From 2-02-FULL-45-10 sp964478235 (GTDB lineage: Bacteria; Patescibacteriota; Patescibacteriia; Magasanikbacterales; GWA2-37-8): 64,000 nucleotides of DNA. Location of the stretch: positions 124,001 to 188,000 of the forward strand of contig CAYZGX010000001.1 in assembly GCA_964478235.1 (NCBI GenBank). Reading direction: 5' to 3'. The translations under genes and the position numbers were made by a program. Numbering within the stretch: position 1 is the stretch's first letter; each line of letters starts with the position of its first letter. The notes under the pieces are model-generated. The model ran no database searches. It was not told the DNA's origin and was given only the letters and a program-made list of their open reading frames with translations. Below, in pieces: positions 17,678 through 24,610 of the stretch.

Positions 17678-18748
17678 ATGCTCCCTAAATTAGAGCAATT
17701 ACTCGCCAAATATCATCAACTTGAAGCCGATCTCCAAAATCCGGCTGTGATTGGCGATACCAAAAAACTCAAGGAGGCTTCCCAAGAATATACCGATCTC
17801 AAACCAGCCGCCGACCAAATCACCCTTCTCGCTTCCCTTGAAAAAACCCTCACTGAAACAGAGGCCATGGCGAATGACAGCTCTGCTGGTGAAATGCAGG
17901 CTTTGGCCCAAGCTGAACTCACTGAACTCAGAGAAAGCTACCGATCATTAGAAAAACAAATTGCTGAACTCACTCGCCCGCAAGACCCACTTGATAAGAA
18001 AGATGTTATCGTGGAAATCCGCGCCGGTGTTGGTGGTGATGAATCAGCTCTCTTTGCCGCCGAATTATTCCGCATGTACAGTAAATATGCCGAAAAGAAG
18101 GGTTGGAAAACCACTCTCCTCGACACCAACGCTATTGGTATTGGTGGATATAAAGAAGTTGTCTTTGGTATTAAAGGAAAAAACGTTTACAAAAAACTAA
18201 AATGGGAAATGGGCGTTCACCGTGTTCAACGCGTCCCAGAAACAGAAAAAGCCGGTCGTGTTCACACCTCCACGGTGACTGTTGCGGTACTGCCTGAAAT
18301 CGAAGAAACTGAAATGAAAATTGAAGCCAAAGATTTACGCATTGATACTTTTTGTTCTGGTGGCGCTGGCGGTCAAAGTGTTAATACCACTTACTCAGCG
18401 GTGCGTATCGTCCATATTCCGACCAACACCGTGGTGCAATGTCAGGATGAACGCTCACAGACAGCCAACCGCGAAAAAGCGATGGCCGTGCTCCGTTCTC
18501 GTCTCTACGCACTCGATCGCGAAAAGAAAATGGCCGAAATCACCGAAAAACGTCGTGCCCAAATTGGCTCTGGCGACCGCAGTGAAAAAATTCGCACTTA
18601 CAACTTTCCCCAAGATCGCATCACCGATCATCGCATCCATGAAAACTGGAACAATATGCCGGTTATTTTGGCTGGCGAAATCGACCCGATGATCAGCGCT
18701 CTCGAACAAGCTGAAATCTCCGCTCTCGACAACAACACCGAAGCATAA
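17678..18748 (+). CDS. prfA: peptide chain release factor 1
   Basis: Terminates translation at UAA and UAG. The 356 residues contain the RF1 codon-reading tripeptide PxT as PET (187-189) in the HRVQRVPETE segment and the GGQ hydrolysis motif at 231-233 (SGGAGGQSVN). Normal length. prmC, which methylates this GGQ glutamine, follows 5 nt later. RF1 reads exactly the two stops used by nearly all genes here. Confidence 0.97.
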   Translation: MLPKLEQLLAKYHQLEADLQNPAVIGDTKKLKEASQEYTDLKPAADQITLLASLEKTLTETEAMANDSSAGEMQALAQAELTELRESYRSLEKQIAELTRPQDPLDKKDVIVEIRAGVGGDESALFAAELFRMYSKYAEKKGWKTTLLDTNAIGIGGYKEVVFGIKGKNVYKKLKWEMGVHRVQRVPETEKAGRVHTSTVTVAVLPEIEETEMKIEAKDLRIDTFCSGGAGGQSVNTTYSAVRIVHIPTNTVVQCQDERSQTANREKAMAVLRSRLYALDREKKMAEITEKRRAQIGSGDRSEKIRTYNFPQDRITDHRIHENWNNMPVILAGEIDPMISALEQAEISALDNNTEA

Positions 18749-18753
18749 CGCGT

Positions 18754-19599
18754 ATGGATTTTTTCCCTACCATTGCCAAGCTTCGCATTACTTCTCACCA
18801 ACAAAACGACATCGATCTTCTCTTAGCAAAAAGCATCAACAAAGATACTATTTTTTTACATACGCACCCAGAATACAAACTCTCTATAGTTCAGTATTTC
18901 ACTTTTTTACGCCTCGTCCGTCAGTATCGCCAAGGTTTTTCAGTAGCAGCGATTACCGAACACAAAGAATTTTTTGGGCTCAATTTTATCGTCAACAAAC
19001 ACACCCTTATTCCCCGCCCAGAAACCGAGCACCTGGTGGAGGCAGCTCTCACCAATCTTACTGAGAACACAATTCTTATTGACGTTGGCACAGGCACCGG
19101 CTGCATACCTATCACCCTCTTAGTCAAAAGCCCCATTACACCAAAAACAATCTTCGCTATAGATATCTCTCGCTCAGCTCTCACCGTGGCCAAAAAAAAT
19201 GCCAAAATTCATAATGTTGCCATCACCTTTCGTCACGGCAACTTGCTCACCGCTCTCACCAAAAAAGACACACAACAAATTACTAAAAATAACGGACCAC
19301 TTCTTATAACGGCCAACCTCCCCTATCTGACCAACGAACAACTGCAGAATGAAAAAAGCATTCAACGTGAACCAAAAATTGCCCTGGTCGCCGACAAACA
19401 AGGTCTCGGTCTCTATGAAAAATTATTTAAACAGATAAACAGTCTCAAACTTACACAGCCGTTGCAGCTTGTGTTGGAAATTGACCCAGACCAAACAGCC
19501 AGCATACAAACTCTCGCCAAACATCATTTTCCAAATAGCCAGGTAGCGATACAAAAAGATCTCGCTTCGCGAGATCGAATTGTGAGTATTATTAGCTAG
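18754..19599 (+). CDS. prmC: release factor glutamine N5-methyltransferase
   Basis: Methylates the GGQ glutamine of release factors. The 281 residues have an N-terminal helical domain, RPETEHLVEAAL, SAM motif IDVGTGTGCIPI and the catalytic NPPY motif as NLPY (TANLPYLTN). The variant second residue is tolerated since Asn, Pro and Tyr are kept. It is directly behind prfA and overlaps the convergent DUF3048 gene by 8 nt. Confidence 0.93.
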   Translation: MDFFPTIAKLRITSHQQNDIDLLLAKSINKDTIFLHTHPEYKLSIVQYFTFLRLVRQYRQGFSVAAITEHKEFFGLNFIVNKHTLIPRPETEHLVEAALTNLTENTILIDVGTGTGCIPITLLVKSPITPKTIFAIDISRSALTVAKKNAKIHNVAITFRHGNLLTALTKKDTQQITKNNGPLLITANLPYLTNEQLQNEKSIQREPKIALVADKQGLGLYEKLFKQINSLKLTQPLQLVLEIDPDQTASIQTLAKHHFPNSQVAIQKDLASRDRIVSIIS

Positions 19600-20662
19600 A
19601 GATGGTAATGGGAGTATTTAGAGGAACAACTTGCACCCAAAGATTTCCAGGCTTCAGAGCGATTTCTTCACCATTCACATCATAGAACCGTGTCCGAGAG
19701 GAGGCGGTTTCTTTTTTCCAAGTACCGCGGATAAGCGTCCCGTGCTGCACTATTCTCACCAAACCACTTCCAACCGTATCCATTTCTCGCCGACCCTCTT
19801 CATCAAGCACCCGCGTTGGTACTTCTTGCACAATAATCGTGTCAGCCAAAACCTGAGCACCATCATCATCAAAATGCTTTATTGCATTAATCGTTCGGGT
19901 ATATCTGTCTGTAACTGCATCATATTTCCACCCCACCAAATATCGGCCAGTGTAACCAATCACCACTTCAGACACGCGAGAGCTAGACGCAGTTTGAGCA
20001 GGACTACCAACTAATTCAAATTTCCAACCATTATATTCTTGAAGCGGTCGAGTCGAGCTCACCACATCACTCCCCAAATAACGTTGCCACTGAGTAGAAT
20101 TGGTAAATAAATTGTGTGGAGCGCTGATAGAGCGATCGCGCCAGAAGTACGGCCCGCGATAAAACTCATTTACATCAAAAACATTTCGTTTTTTGATAAG
20201 GTTCAGAGCATCAGGCGAACCACCGGAATGCCAATAACTACTGTCACCATATTCAGCTAACCAGTCCAAGAAATATGGACGGGCGCTACGAACCGGACCA
20301 ACTCGAGGAGCTTCATCAGACACCGCATACAAAGCAAAAAATCTGGTAAAGCCACCTTCAACCATTGCCTCATATACCACTCGCGCCCGAGACAACCCAG
20401 CTTGAGATACCACATCTGGGTGGTTATCAATCATAATCCCAAGCACGCGCTCCAAGGTCGTAGTGGTGGCCACACCATTAATCAAACTTTGAGGCACTAC
20501 GTCAGCTGCGCCTGTCGACGAAACACTGTCCGACATAGACAATTGCAGCGGCGAACGTGCTGATACCTGCCACAAAGCCACCCCGCCAAGCACCAAACCA
20601 AAAACTATCAAAACCCCTTGAAGTTGACGGAAATTTGTTTTTTGTTTTTTGAGAGTAGTCAT
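19592..20662 (-). CDS. DUF3048 (YerB-like) membrane-anchored protein
   Basis: Family known from Bacillus YerB; role unknown. From ATG 20662 it has 356 residues: a signal anchor (about 16-35, VLIVFGLVLGGVALWQV), then the DUF3048 fold with MIDNHPDVVSQAGLSRARVVYEA, GGFTRFFALY, VGPVRSARPYFLDW and a C-terminal domain with QVVPLNTP. The frame extends 52 codons upstream through the rplY terminator; that part is an artefact. Convergent with prmC, with an 8-nt overlap. Confidence 0.88.
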   Translation of the reverse strand: MTTLKKQKTNFRQLQGVLIVFGLVLGGVALWQVSARSPLQLSMSDSVSSTGAADVVPQSLINGVATTTTLERVLGIMIDNHPDVVSQAGLSRARVVYEAMVEGGFTRFFALYAVSDEAPRVGPVRSARPYFLDWLAEYGDSSYWHSGGSPDALNLIKKRNVFDVNEFYRGPYFWRDRSISAPHNLFTNSTQWQRYLGSDVVSSTRPLQEYNGWKFELVGSPAQTASSSRVSEVVIGYTGRYLVGWKYDAVTDRYTRTINAIKHFDDDGAQVLADTIIVQEVPTRVLDEEGRREMDTVGSGLVRIVQHGTLIRGTWKKETASSRTRFYDVNGEEIALKPGNLWVQVVPLNTPITISS

Positions 20663-20683
20663 AATGCTAGAAAGTATACCATA

Positions 20684-20712
20684 CAAAAACCCCGCGCTAA
20701 TAGGCGCGGGGC
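20684..20712 (-). terminator. rplY terminator
   Basis: An 8-bp GC stem CCCCGCGC/GCGCGGGG (20690-20697 with 20704-20711) is followed on the minus strand by TTTTT. The T-run lies only 6 nt before the -10 (TATACT, 20678-20673) of the DUF3048 gene. Confidence 0.9.
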
Positions 20713-20732
20713 TGTGAAGTACTAAATAGTAA

Positions 20733-21437
20733 TTATTTCTTTTCTTCTTTTTTAGCTTCTGGAGCTGGGGCAGCGCCTTCAGCACCTTCAGCTGCAGCTT
20801 TTTCAGCTTTCTTTTCATCAGCAGCAGAAACGATCTTGGTAACGTCAGCGTTAGCAGCTGCGTCTTCCATAGCTTTGATTTCTTCTTCAGTAAGAGCTGG
20901 AACAGCTTTTACAACGAGAGCGTCAGCGGCTGGAGAAACGATCGTAATACCAGCTGGAACAACGATATCTTTAACTTTGAGAATGACTTCAAAAGAAGTA
21001 AGAACACTCAAATCAACTTCGATATTGGATACCAAATCTTTTGGTAAACAGGACACTTCCACAGTGGAGACGGAGGTAACGATAGTACCGCCAGATGCCT
21101 TCACTACAGGAGCTTCGCCCATAAAGCGGAGAACCACCGGAGCAGTCATCGCTTTATTCATATCAATGCGACGGAAGTCAACATGGATAACACGATCAGA
21201 TACTGGATCATATTGCACATCTTGGACGAGCACTTTGCCAGCTTCTTTACCATTCAAGGTAAGATCAATAAGACTGGAGTTACCAGCTTGTTTATATAAT
21301 TTTGCAAATTCACTTGGGGAAAGTGCTAAAGATTGAGCTTCAGAACCAGCACCATAGACAACAGCCGGAAGCTTTTCAGCCATGCGAGCTACATTGCCTT
21401 TTACGGTACGAAGTTCAGCCATTAAAGTATAACTCAT
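20733..21437 (-). CDS. rplY: 50S ribosomal protein bL25 (CTC family)
   Basis: Binds 5S rRNA. The 234 residues have the N-terminal L25 barrel (AELRTVKG, VVYGAG, VQYDPVSDRVIHVDFRRI) and the C-terminal CTC domain. A Glu/Ala/Lys-rich tail of about 40 residues ends the protein. Start ATG 21437; an internal ATG at 21422 is possible. It shares an operon with the zinc-ribbon gene and methyltransferase upstream. Confidence 0.95.
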   Translation of the reverse strand: MSYTLMAELRTVKGNVARMAEKLPAVVYGAGSEAQSLALSPSEFAKLYKQAGNSSLIDLTLNGKEAGKVLVQDVQYDPVSDRVIHVDFRRIDMNKAMTAPVVLRFMGEAPVVKASGGTIVTSVSTVEVSCLPKDLVSNIEVDLSVLTSFEVILKVKDIVVPAGITIVSPAADALVVKAVPALTEEEIKAMEDAAANADVTKIVSAADEKKAEKAAAEGAEGAAPAPEAKKEEKK

Positions 21438-21446
21438 ATACGCTAA

Positions 21447-21794
21447 CTACCCATTTAAAATTAATGAATGTAAAAATGTATTACTGTGCACCATCTCATA
21501 TCCTTCGATCACTTCATCAGTGGTCAACGGGCTCGTGCGATAGAGCTTGCTCACGTCATCAAAGCTTAAGTCAGTAATCATACCAACCGAGCTTAGCCCT
21601 CGACCAACGACCACAACCATCGCTACAAAGTAACTTTGGCACTTGGCACACGTAAAGTGGACCAGATGCGCAACGTCGCTTTCAGCGAAAAGACGAGCTT
21701 TTTCAAGCTCATAGGTGGCGCTACAAATCGGACAACGATTTATAAATTTCAGCGCTTCTCGCCAAGATTCAGGTGAGGAGGGTGTGCCAGCCAT
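21447..21794 (-). CDS. zinc-ribbon protein of unknown function
   Basis: 115 residues with two CxxC pairs (CPIC near residue 21 and CAKC near 51) that would bind one zinc. The rest is helical with an acidic C-terminus. No named family recognised. It lies 9 nt before rplY and 15 nt after a methyltransferase gene, so its context is ribosome-related, but that is only a hint. Confidence 0.75.
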   Translation of the reverse strand: MAGTPSSPESWREALKFINRCPICSATYELEKARLFAESDVAHLVHFTCAKCQSYFVAMVVVVGRGLSSVGMITDLSFDDVSKLYRTSPLTTDEVIEGYEMVHSNTFLHSLILNG

Positions 21795-21809
21795 AGAGGT
21801 GGGCGTATT

Positions 21810-22640
21810 CTATACAAAAAGGCTTTTTTTGTCAAGATGACGGGCTTCTAGGCAGAGAAAGAGCGGAAACTCCACCCGAGAGCGGTTTTCAGCATCTTTT
21901 CTAGGTCCGTGCGGGGTTTTGGTATGCGACGTCCATTCTTCGAGGCGCTCCACCACAAAACCCTGTTTTTGAAGTAATTTGAAGTAAAATTGTAACGGTC
22001 GGTGAAATGACCAAGTAACCGCTGACGGGTCGCTCCCTGGATGCATTTGCATCGGAACCTTGGATTCCGAAAGATAACGGTCCAAGCGACGATACTGCAC
22101 CTGTTTTTCTTCGTCCCAACCCCAAGCACTCTGTGCCGGAATACGAAATGCTGGGTGGTTAAGCACCAAGAACAAACGCCCACCCGTTTTGAGAATCCGA
22201 GCACACTCTTGAAGAGCACCGGCAGCATTTTGAATATTTTGAAGCGCCAAAATACAGATCGCCACATCAAAAGCACCCGAGGAAACCGAAGTCATCGCAT
22301 CAGCCGAGTGAACAGTGTACGTAATTGTTTTCGGTGTAAGCTCGCGAGCTTTAGCAATTAATTCCGGAGCAACATCTACCCCAGTAACAACTGCACCTTT
22401 TTCAGCCAACGCCCGACTAAAAAAGCCATTACCACAACCGACATCAGCCACAGAAATGCCTTTGCGGACATCAATCAAACGAAGGAGGTTTGGTAAAATT
22501 ACTTCTTTCTGATACGTCCCCTCCTGAGATAAGAGATCGGTATACCAATCAGCGACTCCGCCCCAAGAGGTGGTCGCTACTTTTTTTACTGCTGGTTTAG
22601 AAGATTGTTGAACTATTGGTTTTTTAACAAATGGTTTCAT
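21810..22640 (-). CDS. class I SAM-dependent methyltransferase
   Basis: 276 residues from ATG 22640. It has a basic N-terminal extension, then the Rossmann core: VADVGCGNGFFSRALAEKGAVVTGVDVA (motif I and the acidic motif II), DVAICILALQNI (motif IV) and RLFLVLNHPAF. It belongs to the UbiE/Methyltransf_11 style; substrate unknown. A TTG seven codons upstream is a possible but weaker start. Confidence 0.85.
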   Translation of the reverse strand: MKPFVKKPIVQQSSKPAVKKVATTSWGGVADWYTDLLSQEGTYQKEVILPNLLRLIDVRKGISVADVGCGNGFFSRALAEKGAVVTGVDVAPELIAKARELTPKTITYTVHSADAMTSVSSGAFDVAICILALQNIQNAAGALQECARILKTGGRLFLVLNHPAFRIPAQSAWGWDEEKQVQYRRLDRYLSESKVPMQMHPGSDPSAVTWSFHRPLQFYFKLLQKQGFVVERLEEWTSHTKTPHGPRKDAENRSRVEFPLFLCLEARHLDKKSLFV

Positions 22641-22692
22641 AGAGATAATTACCTTCAACAATCCATAGAAGACTAAGAATCGTAGTTAGGTA

Positions 22693-22719
22693 GCCGACAG
22701 CGTGTATCTGTCTGTCGGC
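22693..22719 (-). terminator. Hairpin after the secreted 160-residue protein gene
   Basis: An 8-bp GC-rich stem GCCGACAG/CTGTCGGC (22693-22700 with 22712-22719) lies 35 nt past that gene. It lacks a T-run, so termination is uncertain. Confidence 0.45.
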
Positions 22720-22754
22720 ACCCCTTAAACTTGGCTCTACGCTGAGAGCTCGCG

Positions 22755-23237
22755 TCACCAGTAAAGTGGCGACAGGAGCAAGTCAAACGAAGCCAGGAGC
22801 CCCTCTTCAAAGCGACGTTCGCCAGGAATGGGCTCGGGGTCTTGGATGCGCTGGATGGCGTAGGCGCCGGTTCCGAAACGGGGGTTGTCCCATGTCGGTG
22901 AGGGTCGAACGAAACCCATCTCATCGATGATCTCATTTACGGCGTACACCTGTGATTCACGGTCAGGCTCCAAATCGAGATCGAGAACCTTCTTGCCACC
23001 ATCAGCTTCGCTGACAGTGAAGATAACCGCAAAGTCTGAACTGTTCGTCTCAACAATATACACATCATCCATCGGATCTGCTGTCTCTTGACCCGTCTGG
23101 AACAGAACATTGCGCTCCGCGATCGTAGCGCCGACATTGACAGTAGCCGAAGCCGACGAAGCAGCGTTGGCCACCTCTTCGTGCCTGCCTCCAAAGAGGA
23201 GGGTCAAAACAACAACGAACAAGCCGATGCGCATCAT
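22755..23237 (-). CDS. small secreted protein of atypical composition
   Basis: 160 residues with a signal peptide (MMRIGLFVVVLTLLFGG, cleavage probably after ANA near residue 25). The mature part is acidic, and I recognise no domain. It differs from its neighbours: the DNA is visibly richer in G and C, it has a strong GGAGG eleven nucleotides upstream, and it is the only gene in the window ending in TGA (TAG follows in frame six codons later). These suggest recent acquisition or a different expression history. Confidence 0.75.
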   Translation of the reverse strand: MMRIGLFVVVLTLLFGGRHEEVANAASSASATVNVGATIAERNVLFQTGQETADPMDDVYIVETNSSDFAVIFTVSEADGGKKVLDLDLEPDRESQVYAVNEIIDEMGFVRPSPTWDNPRFGTGAYAIQRIQDPEPIPGERRFEEGLLASFDLLLSPLYW

Positions 23238-23289
23238 GGGTTGTCAAACCTCCGTGTTTCCAGCCAAAATTGACTGTGAAATCTTCACT

Positions 23290-23326
23290 ACTCTACCATA
23301 AAAAGACGGTTTTGTCAACCGTCTTT
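23290..23326 (-). promoter_or_regulatory. Promoter whose -35 lies in the loop of the uvrC terminator
   Basis: The uvrC terminator stem AAAGACGGT/ACCGTCTTT (23302-23310 with 23318-23326) ends in a T-run on the minus strand. Its loop holds TTGACA (23318-23313), which with a 17-bp spacer and TAGAGT (23295-23290) forms the promoter of the secreted protein gene. Confidence 0.8.
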
Positions 23327-23345
23327 CGTTATAGGTAAGCCTTTT

Positions 23346-24605
23346 TTAAGACCGAGGGATCTTTCGTTTACTGCGATTAAAGGTGATAGCAAATCGGTGA
23401 GCTTCGTCACGAACCCGAATAAGGAGGGGTTGATGCGAAGACGCCCAAGCAACAAAAACAGTCTGTTTTGACCCAAGAATAAAATCATTGCGTTTTCGCT
23501 CTGCCCCTTTGGCGATTCCCACAAACGGAATGGCGAGACCAAAGCTCTCGAACACTTTTTTTACTCGGTTGACCTGCGGACGACCACCATCAATCAAAAC
23601 AACGTCCGGCATCGGCCAATCAAGGTGAGAAAAACGGCGGGTAAGCACTTCGGCCAAACAATCAACATCGCTCTGCCCCACCACTCCTTTGATAGTAAAC
23701 TTGCGATATTCTGATTTAACCGGTCCTTCATTACTGAACACCACCATACTGCCAACTTTATCACTCGCACCCAAATTAGAGATATCATAACCTTCAATCC
23801 GCATTGGACGACCAACAACAAGCTCGTGTACTTCGGCTCGTTCTGCTTCAAAAAATTCTTTATTAATCAGTGTGACATCATGAATACGTTGTAATCCTTT
23901 CAATTGATTGCGCACCATCGCCGCCTCCTCAAACCGTTCAGCTTTTGAGGCTGTGGCCATTCTTTTTTCAAATGAGCGAATAACTTGTTTTTTCTTACCA
24001 CCCAAAAACCACATAAGCGGGGTTGTTACTTGGCGACGATAGTCGGCCGGAGTAATCGCTCCGATACATACCCCCAAACATTGCCCCATTTCATAATACA
24101 AACATGGCCGAGCACTCCCTGGTTCACAGGTAGAAAAATGAAACAAGCGACGCAAAATCTTCATCGCTTCTTTAGTATTAAGCCCTGGATATGGGCCAAA
24201 CAGCGTGCCCATTTTCTTAAACCGAACTGGATCATTGAGGCGAATAACATCCAAATCACGCTCTCGCATAGTCGTGACCCGCGGATATTCGTCAGACGTC
24301 ACTACAATATAATTCCAGCTCTTATTATCCTTACCAATAACATTATATTTAGGCTGATGTTTTTTAATATAGATCGATTCTAAAATCACTGCCTCAAGCA
24401 CTGAGTCAGTGGTAACCCAATCAAGATTCACCACTTCGTGAATCATTTCTTCAATTGGACGTGGGGTACGTTTACCCTTAAAATAGCTCCCCACCCGACT
24501 CTTGAGCGACGTAGCTTTGCCAACATAAATAAGCTCACCCGACGCTGAGCGAAAGAGATAGATACCAGGAACATCTGGTAATTGTGACAATTTTTCAGTC
24601 AGCAT
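23346..24605 (-). CDS. uvrC: excinuclease ABC subunit C, truncated at the C-terminus
   Basis: Makes both incisions in nucleotide excision repair. The 419 residues contain the GIY-YIG nuclease (1-90, GIYLFRSASGELIYVGKA), the Cys-containing region, a UVR segment (about 205-240) and the RNase H-like nuclease with EGYDISNLG, VVLIDGGRPQ and RVRDEAHRFA. Typical UvrC is near 600 residues; the C-terminal tandem HhH DNA-binding domain is absent because the chain stops soon after the RNase H domain. It follows uvrA by 5 nt. Confidence 0.94.
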   Translation of the reverse strand: MLTEKLSQLPDVPGIYLFRSASGELIYVGKATSLKSRVGSYFKGKRTPRPIEEMIHEVVNLDWVTTDSVLEAVILESIYIKKHQPKYNVIGKDNKSWNYIVVTSDEYPRVTTMRERDLDVIRLNDPVRFKKMGTLFGPYPGLNTKEAMKILRRLFHFSTCEPGSARPCLYYEMGQCLGVCIGAITPADYRRQVTTPLMWFLGGKKKQVIRSFEKRMATASKAERFEEAAMVRNQLKGLQRIHDVTLINKEFFEAERAEVHELVVGRPMRIEGYDISNLGASDKVGSMVVFSNEGPVKSEYRKFTIKGVVGQSDVDCLAEVLTRRFSHLDWPMPDVVLIDGGRPQVNRVKKVFESFGLAIPFVGIAKGAERKRNDFILGSKQTVFVAWASSHQPLLIRVRDEAHRFAITFNRSKRKIPRS

Positions 24606-24610
24606 ACCAA

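Noticed and set aside
20663..20818. Lys-rich N-terminal extension of the DUF3048 protein
   Set aside because: It reads the rplY 3' end and terminator in another frame; the ATG at 20662 is followed by a normal signal anchor.
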